This document shows positions 55,278-64,000 of a stretch of 64,000 nucleotides of DNA, one piece after another (the first letter of the stretch is position 1; the number at the start of each line of letters is the position of its first letter). Origin of the DNA: Desulfuromonadaceae bacterium (GTDB taxonomy: Bacteria; Desulfobacterota; Desulfuromonadia; Geobacterales; Pseudopelobacteraceae); contig JAQUHA010000001.1 of assembly GCA_028683855.1 (NCBI GenBank), positions 186,001 to 250,000 of the forward strand, written 5' to 3'. The notes under the pieces were generated by a model. The model was not told the DNA's origin. It saw nothing but the letters and a program-made list of their open reading frames with translations, and ran no database searches. The translations under genes and the position numbers were made by a program.

Positions 55278-55289
55278 AATTAAATCATC

Positions 55290-56072
55290 ATGGATAATGG
55301 AAACAGTATGCAGCCAATTGTAATAATTGCAGCAGTACCGGCGGAAATAGAACTTCTGGAGAAAGCCCTTGAATATTCGGGGAGAGTTAAATCCGGTGGT
55401 TATGAATATATGGAGGGTACCATTGGAAACCTTCGGGTTGTTGTCTCCGCCGGTGGTGTCGGTAAAGTTAATGCGGCAGCAGTATCTGCGGTTATGATTG
55501 ATCGTTACCATCCGCAATTGGTTATTAACACTGGTTGCGCCGGAGCATATATTGGAAGCGGGCTTACAATTGGCAATCTTGTTGTGGCAAGCGAAGAGAT
55601 GCTTGGAGATGAGGGTGTTACAGAACCAGGTGGCTGGAAAGGTCTCCGTTACATGAACATCACCTCGATTGAACAGGGGGGGCTCTGCTGCTACAACTCA
55701 CTTCCGCTTTCCAGGCACGCATCGGAAAAGGCGATGCAGCTTGCTGATTATTATGGAGTTTTTCTTATGCGTGGGCGTTCTGTGACAGTTTCTACCTGCA
55801 GCGGAACAAAACTGCGCGGGAGCGAACTTTCAAAGCAATGGAGCGCCGTTATGGAGAATATGGAGGGTGCTGCTGTCGCACAGGTTTGTCTTAGATGTGG
55901 AGTAAGTTGTCTTGAAATCCGCGGGATCAGCAATATAGTGGATGATCGTGATCCGAAGAAGTGGGATATTCCAAAAGCGGTTGAGGCAGCCCAACGATTT
56001 ATTCTGAAGTATATCGAAGAGATGGATCGCCCTGAAATTGCTTTTGCATCAAAGGTGACTCCTGAGCTGTAA
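55290..56072 (+). CDS. mqnB: Nucleosidase of the MTA/SAH family, probably futalosine hydrolase
   Basis: A 260-residue purine/uridine phosphorylase-type nucleosidase. It has VVVSAGGVGKVNAAAVSAVM, VINTGCAGAYIGSGLTIGN, MLGDEGVTEPGGW (typical of futalosine hydrolases), CSGTKLRGSEL and MENMEGAAVAQV with the catalytic Asp in GISNIVDDRDPKKW. Futalosine hydrolase acts in the alternative menaquinone pathway, which fits an anaerobic respirer with multihaem cytochromes. MTA/SAH nucleosidase is the alternative. It follows folE2 by 12 bp; the start at 55290 may instead be the ATG at 55308. Confidence 0.78.
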   Translation: MDNGNSMQPIVIIAAVPAEIELLEKALEYSGRVKSGGYEYMEGTIGNLRVVVSAGGVGKVNAAAVSAVMIDRYHPQLVINTGCAGAYIGSGLTIGNLVVASEEMLGDEGVTEPGGWKGLRYMNITSIEQGGLCCYNSLPLSRHASEKAMQLADYYGVFLMRGRSVTVSTCSGTKLRGSELSKQWSAVMENMEGAAVAQVCLRCGVSCLEIRGISNIVDDRDPKKWDIPKAVEAAQRFILKYIEEMDRPEIAFASKVTPEL

Positions 56073-56075
56073 GTT

Positions 56076-56759
56076 TCATCGTTCTCCGAAAATTGCGGTG
56101 CCAATCCGTACCAGAGTTGCCCCCTCCTCAATAGCTGCTTCAAAATCGCCGGACATCCCCATGGATAACTCTGCCATTTCAACACCGCTGATTTCCAGAG
56201 CCGCTATGGTTTCCGATAATCGTCGCAGTTCAGCGAAATAAGGTCTTGCCTTCTCCGGGTCGTCAAAAAAAGGGGGCATAGTCATCAAGCCGCGCACCCT
56301 TATATTTTTAAGGTTAGAACAACCCTTTACCAATTGAATAGCCCCGTCTTCGTTCGTCCCTGATTTTGTAGACTCACCTGAAATATTGACCTGGACAAGT
56401 ACATCACAGACCTTGTCAAGCTTCTGCCACTGCCGGTTAATCTCCTCAGCCAGTGAGATACGATCTACAGAGTGAATTAAAGAGACTCTGCCTGCTATAT
56501 ACTTAACCTTGTTACTCTGCAGGCTGCCAATGACGTGCCAGTTTACCGGTTCATGTATGTCGTCAAGTTTAGGGATTAATTCCTGAATATAATTCTCTCC
56601 GAAATCAGACTGACCTGCGTTAAAAGCGTCAATAATCTCACTAATCGAACGTGTTTTTGATACAGCGACCAGACGGACAGATGCGGAGTCACGTCCAGCC
56701 TTTTCGGCTGCGAGAGTTATCCTTTTTCTAATATCTTCTATGTTTTCAGGTATAGCCAT
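56076..56759 (-). CDS. YggS-family PLP-binding protein
   Basis: A 227-residue PROSC/YggS protein. K35 (RLVAVSKTRS) binds PLP; FGENYIQELIPKLDD, WHVIGSLQSNKVKYI and MSMGMSGDFEAAIEEGATLV follow the family. It controls vitamin B6 and amino-acid homeostasis rather than acting as an ordinary enzyme. It ends 4 bp from the convergent nucleosidase gene. Confidence 0.95.
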   Translation of the reverse strand: MAIPENIEDIRKRITLAAEKAGRDSASVRLVAVSKTRSISEIIDAFNAGQSDFGENYIQELIPKLDDIHEPVNWHVIGSLQSNKVKYIAGRVSLIHSVDRISLAEEINRQWQKLDKVCDVLVQVNISGESTKSGTNEDGAIQLVKGCSNLKNIRVRGLMTMPPFFDDPEKARPYFAELRRLSETIAALEISGVEMAELSMGMSGDFEAAIEEGATLVRIGTAIFGER

Positions 56760-56892
56760 AAGGTCCCCCTGAGGATGTTATACTGCCGAAATCTCTGTAG
56801 TAACTGTTGACACTATGCACCGGAGTCTATAGCCTAAGGTTGCTTTATTATTGATGGAAGCGGGCTGACAATTAAGGCGTATGAGGTGGTTA

Positions 56893-57147
56893 ATGAATGA
56901 AATGATCTTTATCCTGCTGATTTTCGGGCTTCCGGCAGCTATAGGTTTTAAGCTTGCCATTTCCAGGGGGAAGAATCCCCTGCTTTGGGGAATTTTATCT
57001 ATATTCCCCATTTTTCTGCTTGTACTCCATTTTGAAAAACCTAAACATGAGGTTCGCGGTCATTTTCGACTGTGTTCTAACTGCGGTGAAACATTCCCAT
57101 GGAAGGATACTGCCTGTAAATATTGTGGAACTTCGGTACACCGCTAA
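56893..57147 (+). CDS. Small membrane protein with C-terminal zinc ribbon
   Basis: An 84-residue protein. The N-terminal half is hydrophobic (EMIFILLIFGLPAAIGFKLA and LLWGILSIFPIFLLVLHFE, two membrane segments). The C-terminal part, LCSNCGETFPWKDTACKYCG, carries two CXXC pairs in a zinc-ribbon pattern. Function is not recognised. Start uncertain among three ATGs (56881, 56893, 56902); 56893 follows GAGGTGG at short spacing. It is divergent from yggS. Confidence 0.6.
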   Translation: MNEMIFILLIFGLPAAIGFKLAISRGKNPLLWGILSIFPIFLLVLHFEKPKHEVRGHFRLCSNCGETFPWKDTACKYCGTSVHR

Positions 57148-57169
57148 ACATAGCGCATGAAATCACATA

Positions 57170-57760
57170 TTATTGAGCTGAAAGTGCGCCCATCAAATCA
57201 AGAACTTCGTACAGTTCTGTCATTGGCAGGCCGATAACATTGCTGAAAGAGCCGTTTATTGAACGTACAAAGTGTACTGCTCCCCCCTGCATTGCATAAG
57301 CGCCTGCTTTATCCATTGGGCAACCTGTAGCAATATATGCAGCAATCTCTTTAGCATCAAGTTTTTTGAAGGCAACTTCGGTGTAAACGCTTCTACTTGT
57401 CACGGTGCCGCCGGTTTTATCAAATACCGTAAATGCTGTAATTACAGTGTGAGTTCTGCCGGACAAACTGGATAGGATATTTTCTGCATCGGCTTCATTA
57501 AAGGGTTTGCCTATAATTGCGCCATCCAGAACAACGATGGTGTCAGCTCCAATAAAAAAACGTCCTTCCGTTCTTGCGGCAACAGCCTCAGCCTTTTCCC
57601 TTGAAAGGCGCAAAACATGATCCGAAGCTGATTCTCCATGAAGTGCATCTTCGCAGATATCTGCAGGAACAACAGAGAAGTCAATGCCTGCAAGTGTCAT
57701 CAATTCGGTACGACGCGGAGATGCGGATGCCAAAACTATCGAACAGTTGCTATTTCCCAT
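57170..57760 (-). CDS. maf: Maf-family nucleotide pyrophosphatase
   Basis: A 196-residue house-cleaning enzyme that hydrolyses non-canonical nucleoside triphosphates (probably dTTP/UTP type). It has SASPRRTELMTLAGI near the start, FIGADTIVVLDGAIIGKP, SSLSGRTHTVITAF and GSFSNVIGLPMTELYEVL. It overlaps the preceding small membrane protein gene by 11 bp and is the last gene of a minus-strand operon with that gene and glcD-like gene. Confidence 0.94.
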   Translation of the reverse strand: MGNSNCSIVLASASPRRTELMTLAGIDFSVVPADICEDALHGESASDHVLRLSREKAEAVAARTEGRFFIGADTIVVLDGAIIGKPFNEADAENILSSLSGRTHTVITAFTVFDKTGGTVTSRSVYTEVAFKKLDAKEIAAYIATGCPMDKAGAYAMQGGAVHFVRSINGSFSNVIGLPMTELYEVLDLMGALSAQ

Positions 57761-58058
57761 CTTTACCGGTCCTCTGAGTCTCTTCCGCTATTTTTCTACG
57801 CAGTTCAGCACGAGCTTCTGCCGACTTATGTTCTGCCTCCATATCAGCCCAATGCTTCGCCCAATCTTTCTTTCGCACCTTATGAAGAATAAATACTCCG
57901 GGGATTATGACGCATCCCCAGAATATATTGATCCAGATATCTTTTGAGATGCCGTAGAATAGAGAGGCGAGACCCATCAGAAGAAGAAAAGTCTCCATAG
58001 AGAGAATCCGGCCGATCAAAGAAGCTTTCTGAATAACCTTCTGTCCATCATGCGCCAT
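57750..58058 (-). CDS. Small membrane protein of unknown function
   Basis: A 102-residue protein with two closely spaced membrane helices (METFLLLMGLASLFYGISKD and INIFWGCVIIPGVFIL) and a charged helical C-terminus (EAEHKSAEARAELRRKIAEE). Start at 58058 with GGAAGGA upstream. It overlaps glcD-like and maf genes on either side (11 bp each), so it is a firm operon member. I do not recognise a family. Confidence 0.65.
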   Translation of the reverse strand: MAHDGQKVIQKASLIGRILSMETFLLLMGLASLFYGISKDIWINIFWGCVIIPGVFILHKVRKKDWAKHWADMEAEHKSAEARAELRRKIAEETQRTGKDGK

Positions 58059-59448
58059 GAGAGAGTTCCTTCCAGGGAAACATTTTGCCCGGATTAAGTA
58101 TATTCTTAGGGTCAAGTGCGGCTTTAATGGCTTTCATCGCCATAATCTGATCCGGGGAAAGCTCAAGTTCGATATACGGAGCTTTGGATAATCCAACGCC
58201 ATGTTCGCCTGACATTGTGCCATTCAGATCAAGCGCTGCCTGAAAAACATCACGGATTGCTTCGTGAGCCCTTTCATCCATTCCTGTAATTTCCTTGTCA
58301 ATCATGATGTTTACATGAATATTGCCATCACCGGCGTGTCCAAAATTGACGATAGGTATGTCATATTTTGCCTGAATTTTTTCTATGGTTCGGATAATAT
58401 CCGGCACCTTGCTGCGTGGAACTACGACATCCTCGTTATATTTTGTCGGATTTATATCTCTGAGGGAGGGTGATACAAGTCGGCGGACTCTCCAGAGCTC
58501 TTCAGATTCTGCAGCATCTTTAGCTGCACGAAACTGAACAAGCCCCAGAGGCTTGATTAGATCATGTATCTGTGCCGCCTGTTTCTCAATCAGATCGCGG
58601 TCGCCATCAACCTCAATCAGCAGTACCGCTCTCCCTTCAGCCGGAATCCCAAGGTTGAATCGTCGTTCAACGCATTGGAGGGTGGCATAATCCATAAATT
58701 CAAGCGTAGTCGGAATGATCTTGTTCCCGATAATTGTAGAGACCGCTTTTGCTGCACCGTCAATCGAGTCGAAAATAGTCAGCATGGTTTTCTTGGCATC
58801 GGGGAATGGGAGAATCTTGAAAATTATCTTGGTGATAACCCCCAGCGTCCCTTCGCTCCCACAGAGCAGACGTGTCATGTCGTATCCTACAACGGCTTTG
58901 TAAGTTTCTCCACCGGTACGGATTATTTCGCCGGTCGGGAGGACAACTTCAAGTCCCATGACAAAATCGCGTGTCACACCGTACTTAACGCAACGGGGGC
59001 CACCCGCATTTTCTGCAACATTTCCACCGAGCGTCGAAAACTTCAGAGAAGCCGGGTCTGGTGGGTAGAAGAAGCCGAGTTTTTCAACTGCTATCTGAAA
59101 CTGCTCCGTAACAACACCAGGTTCAACCTCGGCAATAAGGTTCTCGGTATCGATACGGAGTATCCGGTTCATTCTTGTGGTAACAAGTACAATGCCGCCA
59201 CCCTTCGGGAGTGCGCCTCCTGTAAAACCGCTACCTGCACCTCGTGGGAATACCGGAATATTTTTACGGTTTGCCAGTTTGAGCACTGCAGAAACCTCTG
59301 CAGCATTGGCGGGATGGAGAACGGCATCGGGGAGAAACTCCATCTGTGTGGCATCGTAACCGTAGCAGATCATATCCTGCCGGCTTGTAGTAATATTTTC
59401 GGAACCGACTATTGAGGTCAGTTCGGTGAGAAGCGGTGATTCAAGCAT
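58048..59448 (-). CDS. FAD-binding oxidase, GlcD/D-lactate dehydrogenase-like
   Basis: A 466-residue flavoenzyme. The FAD domain shows PVFPRGAGSGFTGGALPKGG, EVEPGVVTEQFQIAVEKLGF and PDPASLKFSTLGGNVAENAG, and MTRLLCGSEGTLGVITKI; the C-terminal FAD-oxidase domain has NFGHAGDGNIHVNI and SGEHGVGLSKAPY. Relatives oxidise glycolate or D-lactate and pass electrons to quinone or an iron-sulfur partner. No GlcE/GlcF partner is adjacent. The start ATG at 59448 has AAAGGA 6 nt upstream (an earlier GTG overlaps that site). Confidence 0.9.
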   Translation of the reverse strand: MLESPLLTELTSIVGSENITTSRQDMICYGYDATQMEFLPDAVLHPANAAEVSAVLKLANRKNIPVFPRGAGSGFTGGALPKGGGIVLVTTRMNRILRIDTENLIAEVEPGVVTEQFQIAVEKLGFFYPPDPASLKFSTLGGNVAENAGGPRCVKYGVTRDFVMGLEVVLPTGEIIRTGGETYKAVVGYDMTRLLCGSEGTLGVITKIIFKILPFPDAKKTMLTIFDSIDGAAKAVSTIIGNKIIPTTLEFMDYATLQCVERRFNLGIPAEGRAVLLIEVDGDRDLIEKQAAQIHDLIKPLGLVQFRAAKDAAESEELWRVRRLVSPSLRDINPTKYNEDVVVPRSKVPDIIRTIEKIQAKYDIPIVNFGHAGDGNIHVNIMIDKEITGMDERAHEAIRDVFQAALDLNGTMSGEHGVGLSKAPYIELELSPDQIMAMKAIKAALDPKNILNPGKMFPWKELSHGA

Positions 59449-59668
59449 AGATGTTCCTTTCACTAAAAAATAGACCCGCCAAGATACATGATATATGAGC
59501 GGGAGCGCAAGGCAGTTTTAGTGGTTTAATTTTTGTCGGTCTTACGGAGTATTCCGTACGAAATGTGTTTACGGTTAATCGGGGTATGCAATTCCTGTAT
59601 GCCAGGGTGTATAGACTATTATTTCTTTGAGTAATCAACCATCCGAGAGTCGATTCAGTTAGGATTTG

Positions 59669-61021
59669 TTATGCGTCAAAGAGAATGTTTAGGCTCTCCT
59701 GAACGGTCGAAACCCCCTCCAGACGAATCCCCCTTTTCTTAAGTCGTTTCATGCTTCCGGCAGGTAAAACACAGCGTTTAAAGCCCAGTTTTTCAGCCTC
59801 GGCGATTCTTAGTTCGGGTTGTGTGACCGATCGTACCTCTCCTGCCAGACCAACTTCTCCAAAGATGACAGTATCCGGAGGAATTGCCTTATCCAGGTGG
59901 CTTGAAGCAACTGCCATTATCATGGCAAGGTCTGTAGCGGGCTCGCTTAGCCTTGCCCCCCCTGCGGCGTTTAAAAAAATATCCTGCCCCCCTAAATGCA
60001 GTCCGACTTTCTTCTCCAGAACCGCTACAAGCAGCGCAAGCCGGTTTCTGTCAACTCCTATGGTAGTCCTGCATGGCACTCCGTATGATGTTGATGTTAC
60101 AAGCGCCTGTAGTTCGACCAGCAACGGTCTGCTCCCCTCAAGCGATGTTGTTACAACAGAGCCGGAAACGCCGAGTGGTCGCTCCGAAAGAAAAAGCTCA
60201 GATGGATTTGTTACTTCAGATAACCCCTCCTGCTTCATCTCAAAGACCCCGATTTCATTGGTAGAGCCAAAACGGTTCTTTACCGCACGGAGAATCCGGA
60301 AGGGGTGGCTGCCATCACCCTCAAAATATAGTACGGTGTCAACCATATGTTCAAGTACTCGCGGTCCGGCTATGGAACCATCCTTGGTAACATGACCGAC
60401 AATGAATATAGGTATGTTATTCCCTTTTGCCAGCAGCATTAGCCTGCCGGCAGATTCTCTGACCTGACTGACGCTCCCCGGCGCAGATTCAAGAGCAGAT
60501 GTCCAGACTGTCTGTATGGAGTCAACTACCATTACGTTTGGCTGGATAATGGCTGCCTGAGTTAAAATTGCTTCAAGTGAATTCTCCGCCAGCACCAGAA
60601 GGTTTTTACTTGCTGCTCCCAGACGTTCACCCCTTAGACGTGTTTGTGATGCGGATTCCTCGCCGGAAACATACAAAACCTTCCCTGCATCTTCCGCAAC
60701 AGCGTGCATCGCCTGGAGCAGCAGTGTTGATTTGCCGATTCCAGGGTCGCCACCGATCAGAACAAGTGATCCTGGAACAATCCCCCCGCCAAGTACCCTG
60801 TCAAGTTCTCCTATACCGGTTGCCCTGCGACTCTCCGTTTGAGGCGGGACATCACAAATAGGGACGGGGAGAGAGCTTCCGGAAGAGCGGGTGTCATGCG
60901 ACGCGGCTGATAAAGTCTCCTCAGCCATACTGTTCCATGTGCCGCAATCAGGGCACTTGCCAAGCCATTTTGGGGACTGCCCTCCGCACTTCTGGCAGGT
61001 AAATACGGTTTTATGTTTCAT
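59669..61021 (-). CDS. radA: DNA repair protein RadA (Sms)
   Basis: A 450-residue protein. An N-terminal zinc finger (CQKCGGQSPKWLGKCPDCG) is followed by a RecA-like ATPase with Walker A (LIGGDPGIGKSTLLLQAMHA), the KNRFG motif (KNRFGSTNEIGVFEM) and a C-terminal Lon-like domain (PCRTTIGVDRNRLALLVAVL ... IFGEVGLAGEVR). RadA processes recombination intermediates. ATG at 61021 with GAGG directly upstream is the family-consistent start. Divergent from the HEAT-repeat gene. Confidence 0.96.
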   Translation of the reverse strand: MKHKTVFTCQKCGGQSPKWLGKCPDCGTWNSMAEETLSAASHDTRSSGSSLPVPICDVPPQTESRRATGIGELDRVLGGGIVPGSLVLIGGDPGIGKSTLLLQAMHAVAEDAGKVLYVSGEESASQTRLRGERLGAASKNLLVLAENSLEAILTQAAIIQPNVMVVDSIQTVWTSALESAPGSVSQVRESAGRLMLLAKGNNIPIFIVGHVTKDGSIAGPRVLEHMVDTVLYFEGDGSHPFRILRAVKNRFGSTNEIGVFEMKQEGLSEVTNPSELFLSERPLGVSGSVVTTSLEGSRPLLVELQALVTSTSYGVPCRTTIGVDRNRLALLVAVLEKKVGLHLGGQDIFLNAAGGARLSEPATDLAMIMAVASSHLDKAIPPDTVIFGEVGLAGEVRSVTQPELRIAEAEKLGFKRCVLPAGSMKRLKKRGIRLEGVSTVQESLNILFDA

Positions 61022-61094
61022 CGATCCTCTTTTTTGACAAAGACATTTTGGGTGCATTATGGCATAGTGAGCAGGCTTAATACAAGGAATGGGC

Positions 61095-62699
61095 ATGGAA
61101 TTTTATCGACCACCGACAACACAAGGCACTATCGACGCTCTAGGCAGTGTATATCGTGCTGTAAGAGCCTGGAGGTTTTATCCGCAAGGGCATCCGTCCC
61201 GTCGAAGCACTCTCGTGCAAGCTCATAAGGCAATGCTTGAGCTTATCGACAACAATTCACTCTCACTCTCTGTCGGTCGTACGGGGTTCAGTTTTCCCGA
61301 TGGCGAATTTATCAAAGACACCTCCGGAATTTCAGCGGCTCTTGCTTACGAACTCTTCATACGGCGTGTGCAGAAAATAACGTTTCACCATGACCTTTTT
61401 CAGGAGGATCTGCTTGAACTTCTGAAAATACTCTGTCTCTCCCCTGACATGATCGTTAATGTGGGGGGTATTGATTCAATAATGGCTGAAAGCGGTATTC
61501 GTTCAATATGGATCAACGAATTTGATCTTGCAATCATTAGAGGCAAACGCCAGAAAGTCGAAGAGAACGGTATGACCCCTCCTGGTTTCGATGAAGTCGA
61601 AAGCGGAATGGGGTGGCTCCATCTGACAGAAGAAATCCTGCCGAGGGAGGACGCAGCTACACTTGAGTCGCAGCTTGACAGGCTGCTTGAACGACTGAGC
61701 CTCTGTACGGATTATGATACATATCTCATACTGACAAGACAGGTTGTGGCTCATGCCGAGACAGTTCAGGTAAGATACGCCCCCCGCCTTCTCTTTCCGC
61801 TTATAGAACTGTTTGCACGGCACGCAAGAAGTGAATCAATTAGAGAAAATTTGCGAGAGTGTGCAAAATTCGCAATAGAGCAGATAGTTTCAAAAGATGA
61901 AATTTTACAGGCATTAATTGAGATAGCAGGGGAGAGAGGCGCGGTATCAAAAGCGGCTTTAATAGCGGCTCTTAAAGCGGGGGGAGCCACCGCAGTTATT
62001 GCTGCAATCGAAATGATGGGGCGGACAGAGAGCCTTAAGACAAGAAAAACCCTCTCTACTGCCCTTGGAAACCTCGGTGAAGCTTCCGTGCCTGCATTAT
62101 TGACTTTAATAAAAGATGATCGTTGGTTCATAACAAGGAATATCTGCGCTATTCTTGGGATGATAGCAAGTAGTGATTCCCTAGATGCCTTGATTGACTG
62201 CCTGAATCATGCTGATTTGCGAGTTCGTAAAACAGCAGTCCGGAGTCTGGCGCAACTTAAAGGGGATGAGGCTGAAATAGCTGTTATTGATGTTCTGCAG
62301 GGTAAAGATGAGGCGTTGTACCCTCAGGCTGTTACGTCGTTGGGTGGAATGAAAAGCAGAAAGTCACTTCCAGAACTTATGAAAATTATATTTTCGCGAG
62401 ATATGTTTTTAAAGTCCCTCCCTCTTAAGATGGATGCTCTTGCTGCAGTAGCACTGATAGGAGAGCCTCAGGTTACGCCCCATCTGGCTAAACTTCTGGA
62501 AGAGCGGCATCTGTTTGCTGCCGCGCGTGGCAGGCAGTTGAAAATGGCAATATCGGAGTGTCTCGCAAAAGTTGGTGACGAGAGGGCGATCCCGGCGCTT
62601 AAAAATCTTGCTGCCGGTGACGGAGAGCTCAGTGCTTCGTGTCAGGAAGCGGTTGAAGCGATAGAAAGAAAAGAGGGAAGGTTACATGGAAACTCTTGA
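61095..62699 (+). CDS. HEAT-repeat protein with uncharacterised N-terminal domain
   Basis: A 534-residue protein. The first ~150 residues contain YRAVRAWRFYPQGHPSRRST and form a domain that seems shared with the next gene (see findings). Residues from about 290 on are HEAT/PBS-lyase-type repeats (SVPALLTLIKDDRWFITRNI, SLDALIDCLNHADLRVRKTA, VIDVLQGKDEALYPQAVTSL). No catalytic motif is seen, so a scaffold role is likely. ATG at 61095 has AAGGA 6 nt upstream. Its end overlaps the following HD-GYP gene by 14 bp. Confidence 0.8.
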   Translation: MEFYRPPTTQGTIDALGSVYRAVRAWRFYPQGHPSRRSTLVQAHKAMLELIDNNSLSLSVGRTGFSFPDGEFIKDTSGISAALAYELFIRRVQKITFHHDLFQEDLLELLKILCLSPDMIVNVGGIDSIMAESGIRSIWINEFDLAIIRGKRQKVEENGMTPPGFDEVESGMGWLHLTEEILPREDAATLESQLDRLLERLSLCTDYDTYLILTRQVVAHAETVQVRYAPRLLFPLIELFARHARSESIRENLRECAKFAIEQIVSKDEILQALIEIAGERGAVSKAALIAALKAGGATAVIAAIEMMGRTESLKTRKTLSTALGNLGEASVPALLTLIKDDRWFITRNICAILGMIASSDSLDALIDCLNHADLRVRKTAVRSLAQLKGDEAEIAVIDVLQGKDEALYPQAVTSLGGMKSRKSLPELMKIIFSRDMFLKSLPLKMDALAAVALIGEPQVTPHLAKLLEERHLFAAARGRQLKMAISECLAKVGDERAIPALKNLAAGDGELSASCQEAVEAIERKEGRLHGNS

Positions 62700-64000
62700 T
62701 AAAACCGCAGCGCTTAAGCTGATAACTCTCTTTTCAGGGGCTGTTAAAGGGATGTCATTTTATCCGGCTTCTCACCCTGCAATCAGGCAGCCGCTTATGG
62801 ATCTGTATAAGATACTTACTTCAGCTTTTCTAAAAGAGGAGCAGGTCTCCTGGGGACTTCTCGACGGAATTATGTTTTTTAACGATTATCTGTTTATTTC
62901 ACCCTCTACCGCTGTTGCGGATTTAACTAACAGAATGTCAGAGAAGGAAATCGGTCGTATTGCCGTCTCCTCGGCACTTGGCTTTGAAGAGCTGGAAACT
63001 TTTGTAAAATTGTTCTCTGTTAAAGGGGTGCGTTTTGATGCCCTTTTGCGGCAGATGAATGAAGAGGGGCTGTCTGCCATCACTTTGATACGTCATGGAG
63101 CCGAGAGTCACGATAGAGACAGTAATGAGTTTGATTCTGAATCACAGGGTGACCATGTTGAAACTTATAACAGGGCTATAAAGGCCATAAGGACGATCTG
63201 CCGTGATATTGAACGTGGTCGTATACCAAATAGCGCCTCTCTGATAAAGGTTGTCGATCATATGGTGGGAATCACCATGCAGGAGCCATGGGCGCTGCTT
63301 GGGCTGACTATGATAAAGGATTACGACAACTACACATTCAACCACTGCGTGAATGTCGGCATTCTTGCGATGGCACTCGGAACAACGCTTGGCCTGGACG
63401 CTCTTTCCATTAAAGAGCTTGGAATTGCAGGACAGCTTCATGATATCGGCAAAACGATGATCCCAAAAGAGATACTCAACAAGCCGGGGAAGCTTTCCAG
63501 CGATGAGTTTGATGAAATGAAGCGTCATCCTGAGTTCGGCTCAAAAATAATTCGGGAGATGGAGGGGGTTGCCCCCCATATCGCCTCAATAGTGCTTGGG
63601 CATCACCTTCATTATAACCGTAGTGGCTATCCGGAGTGGGCAAACAAACTTCCGTTTAATCAGTTGATTGATATTATTGCAATTGCAGATACTTACGATG
63701 CAATTACAACTTTGCGGGTGTATCAGCATCCTGTCAATCCGAGAACGGCTTTAAGTGAAATGCAGAAATACATGAATACAATACTGAACGGGGGGATGGT
63801 CGAAAGATTTGTCGAGATGATGGGGAGTTATCCTGTTGGTACGCTTGTCCGGCTCGATACTAACGAGGTGGCAATTGTATATCGTCCCAACCCTCTTGAT
63901 GGAACTGCTCCGCTTGTTCGTATTCTGATTGACGGGGGTGGGAATAGATTATCGGCTCCGCGTGAGCAGGCTCTTATTGATTCAGAAGGGAAACGCTATG
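62686..64000 (+). CDS. HD-GYP domain protein with uncharacterised N-terminal domain (3' truncated by window edge)
   Basis: 438 residues are visible to the window end without a stop. The N-terminal ~150 residues (SGAVKGMSFYPASHPAIRQP) resemble the N-terminus of the HEAT-repeat protein just upstream. An HD-GYP domain follows: FNHCVNVGILAMALG, GQLHDIGKTMIPKEI, LGHHLHYNRSGYPE and IAIADTYDAIT. The GYP triad is present, so cyclic-di-GMP hydrolysis is likely. The start at 62686 has GAGGGAAGG upstream and overlaps the previous gene by 14 bp, so the two are translationally coupled. Confidence 0.85.
   Translation, partial: METLDKTAALKLITLFSGAVKGMSFYPASHPAIRQPLMDLYKILTSAFLKEEQVSWGLLDGIMFFNDYLFISPSTAVADLTNRMSEKEIGRIAVSSALGFEELETFVKLFSVKGVRFDALLRQMNEEGLSAITLIRHGAESHDRDSNEFDSESQGDHVETYNRAIKAIRTICRDIERGRIPNSASLIKVVDHMVGITMQEPWALLGLTMIKDYDNYTFNHCVNVGILAMALGTTLGLDALSIKELGIAGQLHDIGKTMIPKEILNKPGKLSSDEFDEMKRHPEFGSKIIREMEGVAPHIASIVLGHHLHYNRSGYPEWANKLPFNQLIDIIAIADTYDAITTLRVYQHPVNPRTALSEMQKYMNTILNGGMVERFVEMMGSYPVGTLVRLDTNEVAIVYRPNPLDGTAPLVRILIDGGGNRLSAPREQALIDSEGKRY

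Noticed and set aside
58564..59415. 283-residue ORF antisense to the GlcD-like gene
   Set aside because: It lies wholly within a clear flavoenzyme gene on the other strand and has no recognisable protein features.
59751..60395. 214-residue ORF antisense to radA
   Set aside because: Shadow of the RadA reading frame: serine/threonine-rich composition typical of antisense ORFs and no ribosome site.

Overview
The window looks like chromosomal DNA of a Desulfuromonadales/Geobacter-type bacterium (Desulfobacterota). This is inferred from gene content, not from a marker gene: two multihaem c-type cytochromes of Geobacter style (a 12-haem chain of c7-like modules and a 9-haem cytochrome fused to a membrane cytochrome b domain), a futalosine-hydrolase-like gene, FolE2, many HD-GYP/response-regulator genes, PilZ and chemotaxis genes. 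No rRNA or tRNA gene was seen.

Layout. 1-9.8 kb: the 3' end of a DinG-type helicase, a small membrane protein, an OmpR-type two-component pair, then a tightly overlapping minus-strand signalling block (hybrid histidine kinase, REC-HD-GYP, and further upstream-to-downstream CheY-like and HD-GYP genes) and a periplasmic solute-binding protein. The REC-HD-GYP gene carries a one-base frameshift. 9.9-14.2 kb: an RND efflux adaptor and pump with a clear sigma70 promoter. 14.35-26.6 kb: a CRISPR-Cas locus. It has 44 repeats and 43 spacers, followed (reading leftwards) by the operon cas5-cas8-cas7-cas3-cas4-rhuM-cas1-cas2. The hairpin repeat ending in ATTGAAAC, the Cas5d/Cas7c types and the absence of cas6 point to a type I-C-like system. 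It is unusual in gene order, in a divergent 690-residue Cas8, and in a RhuM-family gene inserted between cas4 and cas1. The cas8 gene contains a well-placed internal Shine-Dalgarno and ATG that would give a 122-residue Cas11-like small subunit. A decayed toxin-antitoxin pair lies just upstream of the operon. 27.5-30.8 kb: the two cytochromes.

30.9-64 kb is mostly housekeeping. It contains an aminotransferase, rubredoxin, an MBL hydrolase, coaBC, a tolQRAB envelope cluster, cysK, glgA, an Slp-type lipoprotein, a dihaem lipoprotein, a CCA-adding enzyme, a family 4 uracil-DNA glycosylase, a zinc-dependent phospholipase-like protein, a nitrilase-family amidase, ftsK, a class II aldolase, PilZ, a GAF-containing chemoreceptor, panBC, an ankyrin protein, engB-folE2-mqnB, a YggS protein, maf, a GlcD-like oxidase and radA. 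The window ends in an overlapping pair, a HEAT-repeat protein and an HD-GYP protein, that seem to share an uncharacterised N-terminal domain.

The strongest candidates for something undescribed are the RhuM gene embedded in the CRISPR adaptation module, the rearranged I-C-like effector operon with its predicted internal cas11, and the twin N-terminal domains at the right edge.
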